Positions 18,250 through 27,113 of a DNA stretch of 64,000 nt are shown here, piece by piece. The stretch is from contig NZ_VFOZ01000002.1 of the NCBI RefSeq assembly GCF_006716425.1, positions 1-64,000 of the forward strand, written 5' to 3'. The stretch's first letter is position 1. The number at the start of each line of letters is the position of its first letter. The stretch comes from Actinoallomurus bryophytorum. Lineage in GTDB: Bacteria > Actinomycetota > Actinomycetes > Streptosporangiales > Streptosporangiaceae. The notes below the pieces were generated by a model. The model worked only from the letters and a program-made list of their open reading frames with translations, was not told the origin of the DNA and did not search any database. A program made the position numbers and the translations under genes.

Positions 18250-19371
18250 TCACATGTCCGCGGCGATTCCCGACGTCAAGGAGACGGCGTAATGATCGAG
18301 GAACAGCCGGGCGATCAGGTCGCCGCGTGAACCGCTGCCCGACTTGGCGAAGACCGACTTCAAGTGGTCCTGAACGGTGTACGACGACACGTGCAGCCGG
18401 GCGGCGATCTGCTTGGTGGACAGGCCCTTGGCCACCAGTTCGGTGACCCGGCGCTCGCTGTCGGTGAAGCCGTAGGCATCGACCATCAGGGGCGCCATCT
18501 CGGCGGGGCGAGCGGCTTCCAGCATCACCGCGACCTGCGATTCCGGACCGTCGTTCAGCAGCGAGCCTCGGATGGTCAGCCACCGGCCGGCCCGGGTGCG
18601 CGCCCGTGCCTTGGCCGGTCGGGTACGGGCCGGCGCGGGTGCCGCACCCGTTGCGGCGCCGCAGACCGAACGGGCCTGGCGGGCGACAGAGGAGATCACC
18701 AGTGGCAGCCGAGCGCCCTCTCTGCCGCCGGTGCCCAGCTCGTCCAGCAGGTGATCCGCCGCCCTGTTGGACATGCGCACGCCGTCATCGGCGTCGAGGA
18801 CCAGCAGACCGGCGTCGCCGTCACCGGCCTGCGCGCCACCGAGTAACAGGCCGCGCCGTAGTCCGTCGGCGATCACGCCGGCGATCGACGATACGAGCTC
18901 CACCTCGGCCGGGGAGAAGTGCGGGCGCCCTGCCTCACGGAACACGGTCAGCTGCCCCCAGGTCCCGGTGCTGTCGGCGAGCACCACCCGCAGTTCATCG
19001 GAGAATCCGCCGGGGCGGCGGATCTCCCGCTGACGCAGGCTACGGTCGAGATCACCGGCGGTGGCGTCGCTCAGGCTGCCGGCCGGGCGACCGGCACGGG
19101 CGAGCTGTGCCCACTTGTTGAAGTCCGGCTCGCGCACCTCGATCTCCACGAGCCGGAGCAGCTCCGCCGCGGGCAGGCCGTTCTCCACGAACTCCGCGGT
19201 CGGGAGCATGGTCGCCGGGTCGATCGTCATCAGGCAGGTGCCCTCGGCGGGCACGGCCCGTGCCAAGGCGTCGCCGACGGCCCGCGCGAACTCCGGCACG
19301 GGCAACCCCCGGTGAACCAGCCTGAGGATCTCGTCGCGGACGCGCGCATGCGCCGCCGATGCGGTGACCAC
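18250..19371 (-). CDS. LuxR-family transcriptional regulator with sensory N-terminus
   Basis: A regulator of about 373 residues. The C-terminal LuxR helix-turn-helix is clear (GFTDSERRVTELVAKGLSTKQIAARLHVSSYTVQDHLKSVFAKSG). The middle and N-terminus look GAF/PAS-like (region FREAGRPHFSPAEVELVSSIAGVIADGL). No receiver domain is present. The start is taken as GTG at 19371: a TAAGAT -10 box lies seven bases upstream, giving a leaderless message. An alternative GTG at 19458 adds codons that look non-coding and would put a palindromic operator inside the gene. The divergent gene encodes a DHFR-like protein. Confidence 0.85.
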   Translation of the reverse strand: MVTASAAHARVRDEILRLVHRGLPVPEFARAVGDALARAVPAEGTCLMTIDPATMLPTAEFVENGLPAAELLRLVEIEVREPDFNKWAQLARAGRPAGSLSDATAGDLDRSLRQREIRRPGGFSDELRVVLADSTGTWGQLTVFREAGRPHFSPAEVELVSSIAGVIADGLRRGLLLGGAQAGDGDAGLLVLDADDGVRMSNRAADHLLDELGTGGREGARLPLVISSVARQARSVCGAATGAAPAPARTRPAKARARTRAGRWLTIRGSLLNDGPESQVAVMLEAARPAEMAPLMVDAYGFTDSERRVTELVAKGLSTKQIAARLHVSSYTVQDHLKSVFAKSGSGSRGDLIARLFLDHYAVSLTSGIAADM

Positions 19372-19378
19372 AATCGGG

Positions 19379-19417
19379 ATCTTATGGCGGCCTCCGGCAT
19401 CACCCCAGAAATCTGGG
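19379..19417 (-). promoter_or_regulatory. luxR promoter with palindromic operator
   Basis: On the minus strand TAAGAT (19384-19379) forms a -10 box seven bases before the GTG start. CCCAGA/TCTGGG with a two-base centre (19404-19417) is a perfect palindrome placed where the -35 box should be. This suggests autoregulation or repression of the luxR gene. Confidence 0.45.
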
Positions 19418-19466
19418 ATACAACCCGGCTCCACGATCTCGCATGCTGGGCAGCGCACACATCAGT

Positions 19467-19486
19467 GTCCGCCCGGCAGGGCGGAC
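19467..19486. promoter_or_regulatory. Inverted repeat upstream of DHFR-like gene
   Basis: GTCCGCCC (19467-19474) and GGGCGGAC (19479-19486) form a perfect eight-base dyad with a four-base loop, 45 bases upstream of the next gene. It lies in the luxR/DHFR divergent region and may be an operator or a transcribed leader hairpin. Confidence 0.4.
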
Positions 19487-19530
19487 CGCAAAGGGGAGCC
19501 CCCTTCGCACGTACCGGAAGGACGGGAAAC

Positions 19531-20139
19531 ATGAGTAAGACCGTGCTGTACATGTCGATGTCGGTGGACGGGTTCATCGCCGGGCCGAACGTGGCGGCGG
19601 GCAACGGGCTCGGTGACAAAGGACAGCGGTTGCATGAGTGGTTTCTGCCGGACGCCGACGCAGAGCAGAGAAGGGGCGGCCACCTGGCGGGCGTGAACCG
19701 TGACGTCATGGACGAGGCCATGGCCACCGGGGCGGTCGTCGTCGGCCGGCGGACGTTCGAGCTCGCCGGCGGCTGGGACGGCGACCACCACGATGGCGTG
19801 CCGATCTTCGTCCTGAGCCGCCATCGGCCCGATCCCCAGCCACCATGGCCGGGGGTCACCTATGTAGGCGACGTCACGGCCGCGATGAACATGGCCAAGG
19901 ACGCGGCCGGCGCGGCCGGCGACAAGGACGTACTGGTCCATGGAGCCCGCACCGCTCGGCTGGCACTTGCCGCAGGCGTCCTGGACGAACTACAGATTCA
20001 CCTGATCCCGGTCCTGCTCGGACAGGGCGAACCGCTCTTCGCGGACATGCCACCCGACCACGTCGAGCTCGAACTGCTCCGTGCCGTGGACGGGCCGGGC
20101 GTGGCGCACCTGCGCTACCGCGTGAGGACGGCGGGCTGA
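19531..20139 (+). CDS. Dihydrofolate-reductase-like (RibD C-terminal domain) protein 1
   Basis: A 202-residue protein of the RibD C-terminal/DHFR-like family (KTVLYMSMSVDGFIAGPN, VVGRRTFELAGGW, VHGARTARLALAAGVLDELQIHLIPVLLGQGEPLF). These small NADPH-binding reductases are common in actinomycetes and most lack a known substrate. A GGAAGGA Shine-Dalgarno precedes the ATG. A second member follows after four bases, so the two form an operon divergent from luxR. True dihydrofolate reductase activity is unlikely, since the family is distinct from FolA. Confidence 0.87.
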   Translation: MSKTVLYMSMSVDGFIAGPNVAAGNGLGDKGQRLHEWFLPDADAEQRRGGHLAGVNRDVMDEAMATGAVVVGRRTFELAGGWDGDHHDGVPIFVLSRHRPDPQPPWPGVTYVGDVTAAMNMAKDAAGAAGDKDVLVHGARTARLALAAGVLDELQIHLIPVLLGQGEPLFADMPPDHVELELLRAVDGPGVAHLRYRVRTAG

Positions 20140-20143
20140 GACG

Positions 20144-20731
20144 ATGGCACTCATCCGGCTGTACATGACCATGTCCCTGGACGGTTACGTCACCGGGCCG
20201 CAGGACGGCCTGGACACCCCGATGGGCATCGGCGGGTTCCGCCTTTTCAACTGGCTCGACCGGCGCAATGACCCGGGACCGAGCGGACAGGTCTACGCCG
20301 AGGTGATGGCCACCCGCGCCGTCATCTCCGGCCGCCGCACCTACGAGCACGCCGGCCGCTGGCAGGGCGACCACCACAACGGCGTCCCGGTCTTCGTCCT
20401 GACCCACGACGTCCCGGACGACCCGCCGCCGGGCAGCGTCCGTTACGTCACCGACGTACGAGAGTGTGCCTCACAGGCCCGCGCGGCAGCCGGAGACGGC
20501 GACGTGATGGTGCACGGTGCCGGGGCGGCGCAGGCGCTGCTGCGGGCAGGGCAGCTCGACGAACTGGAGCTGCACGTCGTACCGGTCCTGCTCGGGCGGG
20601 GACGAAGGCTGTTCGACCATCTGCCCGCCGAGCACATCGAGCTGGACCCGGTCCGCCGGTTGACCACTCCGCAGGTCGAGGATCTCGCGCAGCATGTCAC
20701 GCACATGCGCTACCGCATCCGCCGTCCGTGA
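20144..20731 (+). CDS. Dihydrofolate-reductase-like (RibD C-terminal domain) protein 2
   Basis: A 195-residue paralogue of the preceding gene (IRLYMTMSLDGYVTGPQDG, VISGRRTYEHAGRWQGDHHNG, MVHGAGAAQALLRAGQLDELELHVVPVLLGRGRRLF). The two share layout throughout, so they arose by tandem duplication; they may form a heterodimer. The C-terminus carries an extra stretch (TTPQVEDLAQHVTHMRYRIRRP). Start ATG is four bases after the previous stop. Confidence 0.87.
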   Translation: MALIRLYMTMSLDGYVTGPQDGLDTPMGIGGFRLFNWLDRRNDPGPSGQVYAEVMATRAVISGRRTYEHAGRWQGDHHNGVPVFVLTHDVPDDPPPGSVRYVTDVRECASQARAAAGDGDVMVHGAGAAQALLRAGQLDELELHVVPVLLGRGRRLFDHLPAEHIELDPVRRLTTPQVEDLAQHVTHMRYRIRRP

Positions 20732-20794
20732 CCCGGAGCCTGACCGGCCGTCCCCCGCTGGTGCCGGGTGAGCCGTGCCCGCACGGCCCGCTGT

Positions 20795-20839
20795 TAACGA
20801 GACAATCCTGTCTTGTTACGAGATGATATCGTCTTGTTA
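20795..20839. promoter_or_regulatory. Two stacked operators and -10 box of the tetR operon
   Basis: TAACGAGACA/TGTCTTGTTA (20795-20818) is a near-perfect dyad with a four-base centre. A related 24-base copy, with more mismatches, occupies 20816-20839, a shift of 21 bases (two helical turns), and ends on the A of the tetR ATG. TATCGT (20827-20832) is a plausible -10 box seven bases before that ATG, so the message may be leaderless and fully covered by bound repressor. Confidence 0.6.
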
Positions 20840-21501
20840 TGACCTCTACGAGCGGTGAGACCGACCCGCGGGTGGTACGCAGCCGAGCGCGAGTCCTGGA
20901 CGCGGTGGCGTACCTGCTGGTCGAAAAGGGGGTACGGGGGGTCACCGTCGAGGCCGTGATGGCGCGTTCCGGAGTGGCGCGTGCCACGGTCTACCGGCAC
21001 TGGCCGACCCGCCAGGAGCTCGTCCTGGCCGGGCTGCGGCATCTGCTGCCGCCCCCCGTTCCGCCGATCGCGGTCGACGGCACGCTCGCCCAGCGGCTGA
21101 CGTCCTCCCTCGGCGAACTCGCCCGCCAGATGTCGGTCGAGCCGTGGGCCCACGCGATCCCCGCCCTGCTGGAGGCGGCACGCCGCGAGCCCGAGATCGC
21201 GGCGGCGACGGCACGGTTCGTGGCCGACCGGCAGGCGCCCCTGCGTGCCGTGCTCCGCGAGGCCGTCGAGGGCGGCGCGCTGCCGCCCGTGGACGTCGAA
21301 CTGGCACTCGCCGAGCTGCTGGGGCCGTTCGTGTACCGGCGTCTCATCACCTCCGAACCCCTCGACGAGGCGCTGTGCGCGAACGTCGTCGAGGACTTTC
21401 TCCGTGGCCACGCCGCCCGTGATACTGCGGACGCAGTAGCCGGACTCTCGTCCCCTGGGGCAACGGCGCATGACGGGCCGCCGACTACCGTGGAGGGGTG
21501 A
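20839..21501 (+). CDS. TetR-family transcriptional regulator
   Basis: A 220-residue TetR regulator. The N-terminal helix-turn-helix is canonical (RVLDAVAYLLVEKGVRGVTVEAVMARSGVARATVYRHWPTRQEL), and the C-terminal ligand domain is of the TetR_C group. No Shine-Dalgarno precedes the ATG, which fits leaderless translation from the -10 box seven bases upstream. Two stacked dyads cover the promoter, so autorepression is likely. The stop overlaps the GTG of the histidine kinase, making a tetR-kinase-regulator operon, probably also controlling the MMPL exporter downstream. Confidence 0.92.
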   Translation: MTSTSGETDPRVVRSRARVLDAVAYLLVEKGVRGVTVEAVMARSGVARATVYRHWPTRQELVLAGLRHLLPPPVPPIAVDGTLAQRLTSSLGELARQMSVEPWAHAIPALLEAARREPEIAAATARFVADRQAPLRAVLREAVEGGALPPVDVELALAELLGPFVYRRLITSEPLDEALCANVVEDFLRGHAARDTADAVAGLSSPGATAHDGPPTTVEG

Positions 21502-22724
21502 GCCGTCTGACCGAGGTGAGGCAGGCCGCCCGGCGGCATCCGCTCGTCTCGGACGGCGTTCTCGCCGTCACCGTCTATGCCCTGGCCCTCATGGCGTCCT
21601 CGATGTCGCACGGGTACGACACCGGGCCGCTGGACGCGCAGCGGACGATCGTCGGCGCGCTGATCTCCGGTGCGCTCGTCTTCCGGCGGCGGTGGCCGCG
21701 GGGGGTGCTGGCGTTCACCACGGCAGGGACGGCTCTGTACCTTGCGCTCGGCGGTCTCCGCGGCCCGCTGATGCTGGTGATCATGGTCGCGATGTACACG
21801 GTCGCCCTGGACAGCTCCCGGCGGACCACCGTGACGGTGGCGACCTGGACCGCCCTGCTCCTGGCCACCGCCGGAATGGTGTTCGGCGACCACTACTGGC
21901 TCAGCCCGGTGATCGTGAGCGTCGTGGCCCAGACGGGGCTGGCGGCGGCGGTGGGCGACGCCGTACGCAGCCGGCGGGCCTATGTCACGGCGGTCGAGGA
22001 GCGCGCGCACCGCGCCGAGCGGACCCGTGAGGAGGAGGCGGAGCGCCGCGTCATGGAAGAACGCCTGCGCATCGCGCGGGAGCTGCACGACGTGCTCGCC
22101 CACCACGTCGCGCTGATCAACGTGCAGGCGGGAGTCGCCGCGCACGTCCTGGAGACCGATCCCTCGCAGGCACGTGAGGCCCTGGCCCACATCCGGCAGG
22201 CCGGGCGGTCGGCGCTGGAGGAGCTGCGCACCACCGTCGGGCTGCTCCGACGGCCGAACGCCCGGCCGGACCCCGCCACGCCGCAGACGGCTCCCGAACC
22301 CGTGCCCGGACTGGACCGGCTCCCCCAGCTGATCGCCTCCTTCACCGCCACCGGTCTCCGCGTCGACCGGCAGGTCGAGGGCGACGCGCGCGAGCTCCCC
22401 GCCACCGTCGACCTCACCGCGTACCGCATCGTCCAGGAGGCGCTGACGAACGTACGCAAGCACGCACCCGAGGCCACCGCCGTCGTGCGCCTCACCTATC
22501 TGCCCGGTGAGTTCCGTCTCGAGGTCACCGACAGCGGGACGAGCGCGCCTCAGGACACGGCGGGGACCGGCCACGGGCTGCTCGGGATGCGTGAACGCGC
22601 GCTGTCGGTCGGCGGGGCCTTCACCGCACGCCACGAGGCCGGCCGCGGGTTCCGGGTCACGGCGGTCCTCCCTGCGCTCGCGCCTCCCGGCGCCGTGCCG
22701 TCGGCCACGACGGGCACCGCGTGA
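21498..22724 (+). CDS. NarL-type sensor histidine kinase
   Basis: A 408-residue membrane kinase of the DesK/NarX type. Four to five hydrophobic segments (about residues 15-155) precede a HisKA_3 dimerisation domain with phospho-acceptor H197 in RIARELHDVLAHHV. The ATPase domain follows (IVQEALTNVRKHAPEA, GHGLLGMRERALSVGG). No extracellular sensor domain is evident, so the membrane helices themselves may sense. It overlaps the tetR stop by four bases (GTGA) and its own stop overlaps the response regulator start. Confidence 0.93.
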   Translation: MSRLTEVRQAARRHPLVSDGVLAVTVYALALMASSMSHGYDTGPLDAQRTIVGALISGALVFRRRWPRGVLAFTTAGTALYLALGGLRGPLMLVIMVAMYTVALDSSRRTTVTVATWTALLLATAGMVFGDHYWLSPVIVSVVAQTGLAAAVGDAVRSRRAYVTAVEERAHRAERTREEEAERRVMEERLRIARELHDVLAHHVALINVQAGVAAHVLETDPSQAREALAHIRQAGRSALEELRTTVGLLRRPNARPDPATPQTAPEPVPGLDRLPQLIASFTATGLRVDRQVEGDARELPATVDLTAYRIVQEALTNVRKHAPEATAVVRLTYLPGEFRLEVTDSGTSAPQDTAGTGHGLLGMRERALSVGGAFTARHEAGRGFRVTAVLPALAPPGAVPSATTGTA

Positions 22725-23401
22725 CGATCCGGGTGGCGCTGGCCGATGACCAGTCACTGGTACGCGCGGGCTTCCGCGTGCTGGTGAACTCCGCCCCCGA
22801 TCTCGAGGTGGTCGGAGAGGCCGCGAACGGCCAGGAGGTCGTGGCGCTGGCACGCGACACGAGACCGGACGTCGTGCTGATGGACATACGGATGCCCGAC
22901 ATGGACGGGCTGGTCGCCACCCGGCAGATCACCGCCGACGAGACCCTGGCCGCCGTACGTGTCCTCGTGCTCACGACGTTCGAGATCGACGAATACGTCT
23001 TCGCGGCACTGCGGGCCGGTGCCAGCGGGTTCCTCGGCAAGGGGGTCGAGGCGGTGGAGCTGCAGGACGCCATCCGTGTCGTGGCCCGCGGTGACGCCCT
23101 GCTCTCACCGGCGGCGACGCGTGGGCTCATCGGCCGGTTCCTCGACACCACCACGGAGATCGCCGCCGGGGCCGAGGAGCGCCTGACCGAGCTGACCGAA
23201 CGGGAACGCGATGTGATGATCATGGTGGCGGCGGGACTCACCAACGACGACATCGCCGATCGGCTGCGGATCAGTCCCTTCACCGCCAAGACCCACGTGA
23301 ACCGCGCCATGACCAAGCTCGGCGCGCACGACCGGGCCCAGCTCGTGATCATCGCCTACGAGACCGGACTGGTGCGCCCCGCCGGGCGGTCCTCGCAGTA
23401 G
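22721..23401 (+). CDS. NarL/FixJ-type response regulator
   Basis: A 226-residue response regulator. The receiver has the acidic pair D9/D10 and phospho-acceptor D55 in VVLMDIRMPDMDG, and the C-terminus carries a LuxR-type helix-turn-helix (LTERERDVMIMVAAGLTNDDIADRLRISPFTAKTHVNRAMTKLG). It starts with GTG overlapping the kinase stop. Its targets likely include its own operon and the MMPL gene 113 bases downstream. Confidence 0.94.
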   Translation: MTIRVALADDQSLVRAGFRVLVNSAPDLEVVGEAANGQEVVALARDTRPDVVLMDIRMPDMDGLVATRQITADETLAAVRVLVLTTFEIDEYVFAALRAGASGFLGKGVEAVELQDAIRVVARGDALLSPAATRGLIGRFLDTTTEIAAGAEERLTELTERERDVMIMVAAGLTNDDIADRLRISPFTAKTHVNRAMTKLGAHDRAQLVIIAYETGLVRPAGRSSQ

Positions 23402-23450
23402 CCGGGCCGCGGGACTACTGCGCACGCGGTAGCGCAAGACCCTTCGCCAG

Positions 23451-23469
23451 GCGGACGGATCCCGTCCGC
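23451..23469 (+). terminator. Compact hairpin after the response regulator
   Basis: GCGGACGG (23451-23458) and CCGTCCGC (23462-23469) form a perfect stem with a three-base loop between the response regulator and the MMPL gene. A weaker CTAC/GTAG stem lies just upstream. There is no T tract; it may terminate or attenuate transcription into the exporter. Confidence 0.5.
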
Positions 23470-23514
23470 TAGAACCACCATGCTTAGACGTAACCGATAT
23501 CTGGGGGTTTCAAC

Positions 23515-25701
23515 TTGTCCGCGCTCGCGCGCTGGTGCTATCGGCATCGGCTCATCGTGGTACTTCTGTGGCTGGTCGCCGTCGCCGGACTGGGCGTCGC
23601 ATCCAAGGCCGTCGGCTCGGCCTACAGCGACAACTTCTCCCTGCCCGGCACGGAGTCGACCAAGGCCCTGCAGCTGCTGCAGAAGTCCCTGCCGGCCCAG
23701 TCCGGTGACAGCGCCACGGTGGTCTGGCAGACGGGCGAGGGAAGCACGGTAAAGGACCCGGCCGTCCAGCAGCGCATGACCGCCACCCTCGGCAAGGTCG
23801 CCAAGTTGCCGTCCGTGACGTCGGTGACCAGCCCGTACACCGCGCGCGGTGCCCGCCAGATCAGCAAGGACGGCCGCACCGCCTACGCGCAGATCTCGTT
23901 CGACCAGCTGGGGAACAAGCTGCCGAAGGGCGACATCCAGCGGGTGGTCGACACCGCGGAACAGGCACGTACGGCGGGGCTACGGGTCGAGCTCGGCGGC
24001 AACTCCATCAGCCAGACCGAACGCACCCCGCCCTCCAGCAGTGAGGCGGTCGGCGTGCTGGCGGCCGCGATCGTGCTGTTCCTCGCGTTCGGCTCCCTGT
24101 TCGCCATGCTGCTGCCGATCCTGACCGCGATCGCCGGTGTCGGCACGGGACTCCTGACCGTGGGCCTGCTCACGCACGCCCTGGACATCGGCCAGATCGG
24201 CCCGATCCTGGGCGCCCTCATCGGCCTGGGCGTCGGCATCGACTACGCCCTGTTCATCGTCACGAGACACCGCTCCGGTCTGCGGGCGGGCATGACCGTC
24301 GAGGAATCGGTGGTCAAGGCGATCGACACGTCCGGACGGGCGGTGCTGTTCGCCGGCGCCACCGTCGTGATCGCGCTGCTGGGCATGCTCGTGCTCGGCA
24401 TGAGCTTCCTGAACGGCCTGGCCATCGCGTCGGCCACCACGGTCGTGGCCACCGTACTGGCCGCGATCACCCTGCTGCCGGCCCTGCTCGGCTTCCTCGG
24501 GATGCGCACGCTGAGCCGCCGCGAACGTCGCCTGACGGCGGCGGGGACCCCGAGCGGCGGCGGTGTGTGGCAGCGCTGGGCGAGCGTGGTCCAGCGCCGG
24601 CCCGGACTGCTGTCCACCGTCGCGATCGTGCTCATCGGCGTACTGACCCTGCCGGTGTTCTCCCTGCGCCTCGGCTCCTCCGACGCGGGCAACGACCCGT
24701 CCTCGACCACGACCCGGCAGGCGTACGACCTGCTCGCCACCGGCTTCGGGCCCGGCTTCAACGGCCCGCTCCAGCTCGTCGCCCAGACACCCGCCCCGGC
24801 GGACCAGCAGGCCCTCGGCCGGCTGGTCGACGAGGTCGGCCACCTCAAGGGAGTGGCCAGCGTCGCGGCACCGCCGATGCCGCCCGGCTCCAAGATCGGC
24901 ATCGTCCAGGTGATCCCGACCACCTCCCCGCAGTCGAAACAGACCGCCGACCTGATCGACCGGCTGCGCCATGACGTCGTGCCCGCGGCGGAACGCGGCA
25001 GCACCATGAAGGTGTACGTCGGAGGTGCGACCGCGATCTTCGTCGACTTCGCCGGCGTGCTGACCGGCAAGCTGCCGCTGTTCCTCGGCGTGATCATCAC
25101 CCTCGGCTTCATCCTGCTGCTCATCGCGTTCCGCAGCCTGCTGGTGCCCGCCACCGCCGCGGTGATGAACGTGCTGGCGGCAGGGGCGTCGTTCGGCGTG
25201 ATCGTGGCGTTCTTCCAGTGGGGCTGGGGTTCGGAGCTGATCGGCCTGGGCGCCGCCGGCCCGGTCGAGGCGTTCCTGCCCGTGATCATGCTCTCCGTGC
25301 TGTTCGGCCTGTCAATGGACTACCAGGTGTTCCTGGTCAGCCGGATGCACGAGGAGTGGGTGCACACCCGGGACAACGCGCGTGCGGTCAACGTCGGCCA
25401 GGCGCAGACCGGCCGGGTCATCACCGCCGCGGCCACGATCATGATCGCCGTCTTCATCGCCTTCGTCTTCGGCGGTCAGCGGGTCATCGCCGAGTTCGGC
25501 ATCGGGCTCGCCGCCGCCGTCGCCCTGGACGCCTTCATCCTGCGGACGGTCCTGGTCCCGTCGGTGATGCACCTGTTCGGTGCGGCCAACTGGTGGCTGC
25601 CCAGGTGGCTGGACCGGCGGCTCCCCCACCTGTCGGTCGACCCCCCGGACGGCGACCCGGTGCCGCTCGCCGAGCCCGAACTGCAGCCGAACCACGGCTG
25701 A
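23515..25701 (+). CDS. MMPL-family RND-type transporter
   Basis: A 728-residue exporter of the MMPL/RND superfamily with two repeated halves. Each half has a first helix (residues about 12-35), an extracytoplasmic domain and a cluster of five helices; key regions are GLGVGIDYALFIVTRHR and FGLSMDYQVFLVSRMHEEW, which hold the proton-relay Asp-Tyr pairs. Such pumps move lipids, glycolipids or drugs outward. The start is a TTG at 23515 with GGGGG a few bases upstream. It follows the tetR/two-component operon, which may tune its expression to membrane stress. Confidence 0.92.
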   Translation: MSALARWCYRHRLIVVLLWLVAVAGLGVASKAVGSAYSDNFSLPGTESTKALQLLQKSLPAQSGDSATVVWQTGEGSTVKDPAVQQRMTATLGKVAKLPSVTSVTSPYTARGARQISKDGRTAYAQISFDQLGNKLPKGDIQRVVDTAEQARTAGLRVELGGNSISQTERTPPSSSEAVGVLAAAIVLFLAFGSLFAMLLPILTAIAGVGTGLLTVGLLTHALDIGQIGPILGALIGLGVGIDYALFIVTRHRSGLRAGMTVEESVVKAIDTSGRAVLFAGATVVIALLGMLVLGMSFLNGLAIASATTVVATVLAAITLLPALLGFLGMRTLSRRERRLTAAGTPSGGGVWQRWASVVQRRPGLLSTVAIVLIGVLTLPVFSLRLGSSDAGNDPSSTTTRQAYDLLATGFGPGFNGPLQLVAQTPAPADQQALGRLVDEVGHLKGVASVAAPPMPPGSKIGIVQVIPTTSPQSKQTADLIDRLRHDVVPAAERGSTMKVYVGGATAIFVDFAGVLTGKLPLFLGVIITLGFILLLIAFRSLLVPATAAVMNVLAAGASFGVIVAFFQWGWGSELIGLGAAGPVEAFLPVIMLSVLFGLSMDYQVFLVSRMHEEWVHTRDNARAVNVGQAQTGRVITAAATIMIAVFIAFVFGGQRVIAEFGIGLAAAVALDAFILRTVLVPSVMHLFGAANWWLPRWLDRRLPHLSVDPPDGDPVPLAEPELQPNHG

Positions 25702-25713
25702 GACGGTCCGCTG

Positions 25714-26745
25714 CTAGCAGCGGGTCGCCAGGGCGAGGAAACGGTCGGCCGGGTCGTCGTAGGCGTCCAGACGCCAGCCCGCGCCGGCCAGGAGCGGACC
25801 GAGCGTGGCCTCGGCGAGGGGTTCGTCGGGGCGGAGGGTCCGGCCGTGGCGGGCGGCCAGCGGCGCCCGGCCCGTGGGATGAAAGATGATCAGCCTGCCG
25901 CCGGTCCTGGTGACACGAGCCAGGCCGGCCAGGCCCGCGGCGGGGTCGAGCAGGTGGGGCACCAGCCCGGCGGCGAAGACCGCGTCGACGGCGGCGTCGG
26001 CGAATGGCAGGTGACGGGCGTCGGCCAGGAGGAGGACGGCGTCCTCCGCACGGCCGGTCGCCGCGGCGACGCCGAGCATCTGCGGCGTGATGTCCACGCC
26101 GAGCACGGTGCCGGCCGGGCCGACGGCGGCTCGCAGCGCGGGCAGGGCGCGGCCGGTGCCACAGCCCGCGTCGAGGGCGGTCGCGCCGCACGGGATCCCG
26201 GCCTCGCCGACCGCGGCGGCGTAGGCGGGCATGTCGTCGCCGAACCGGGTGTCCCAGGTCTCGGCGCGAGGCCCGAAGAAGGCCCGGCTCTCGGCGATGT
26301 ACCACTCACCGCGTCCAGCCAGCCGCCCGGTCACCTGACGGATCACGGGCCACGCCGGGTCGTGCAGGTCGATCACGATGTCCGCGTCGCGCTCGGCCTC
26401 CTCGTCGGCGGCACGCCGCGGACGCAGCCAGATCACCACGTCCCAGCCACCCGCCGGGGGGCGTGCGTGCCACTCGGGCCCGTCTGCGAGCGTGACGGTG
26501 CCGGGGGTCCGCTCGGCCGTGAGGGAAGAAGCGCCGCCGACGCGCGTACACGGGCGCCCGCGGCCACCCAGCCGGGCGGCGAGCCGGTCGGCGACCACGG
26601 CGGGGTACGGGCCGCCGTCGACCACCGCGCACACCGCCCCGGACGGCAGCAACGCGGCCACGCCGTCGAGCAGCTCCTCCCAGCGACCGCGCTGTTCCCC
26701 GGTCATCGCCTCCCACGTCGGTACGGTCATGGCACCACCGGTCAT
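25714..26745 (-). CDS. SAM-dependent methyltransferase with a decayed nucleoside-kinase-like N-terminus
   Basis: A protein of about 343 residues. The C-terminal half is a class I SAM methyltransferase (ALDAGCGTGRALPALRAAVG, GVDITPQMLGVA, DARHLPFADAAVDAVFAAGLVPHLLDP). The N-terminal 180 residues resemble the uridine-kinase-like P-loop proteins of actinomycetes (layout LLDGVAALLPSG..., ADIVIDLHDPAWPVIRQV), but the GxxGxGKS loop is absent: the equivalent stretch reads VVDGGPYPAVVADRL. The start is uncertain; ATGs at 26754, 26745 and 26730 are all in frame. It converges on the MMPL gene. Confidence 0.75.
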   Translation of the reverse strand: MTGGAMTVPTWEAMTGEQRGRWEELLDGVAALLPSGAVCAVVDGGPYPAVVADRLAARLGGRGRPCTRVGGASSLTAERTPGTVTLADGPEWHARPPAGGWDVVIWLRPRRAADEEAERDADIVIDLHDPAWPVIRQVTGRLAGRGEWYIAESRAFFGPRAETWDTRFGDDMPAYAAAVGEAGIPCGATALDAGCGTGRALPALRAAVGPAGTVLGVDITPQMLGVAAATGRAEDAVLLLADARHLPFADAAVDAVFAAGLVPHLLDPAAGLAGLARVTRTGGRLIIFHPTGRAPLAARHGRTLRPDEPLAEATLGPLLAGAGWRLDAYDDPADRFLALATRC

Positions 26746-27113
26746 GCGTCCCATGATGCACAGCGCCGGCCCGGGGGGCGACCCCGGAGTCCCGATGCGA
26801 GCGGCTCCGGCCCCCACGGGCGTGGCCTCAGGGACTTGTCACGTCGCTCGAAGCGCCCTCAGGAGCGGTGGCGAGCCGTGCCACTGCGGAATGACGGGGC
26901 GTACGCGCTGAACGGCATCGCCCGCGACCCGGTGTGTCGGTGACCGGAACACGGTCGTCAGGCGGGACCTGTCCAGGCTGCACCGGCCACGCCACGACCG
27001 GCGGCACGGGGCACCGGGACGTCCTCGCGGGCTCACGGCGGCGGCCCGGCAGAACCGGTCTCCGGCGTACCGGCCAGCTGTCCCTGGTCACGCTCGGGCG
27101 GACGGTTGACGTC
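26746..27113. other. Intergenic region, divergent promoters presumed
   Basis: About 370 bases between the methyltransferase and the M24-fold gene, which point away from each other. Both promoters should lie here. A TTGACG sequence at 27106-27111 resembles a -35 box but no matching -10 is seen at normal spacing. I find no convincing gene, dyad or repeat in it. Confidence 0.4.
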
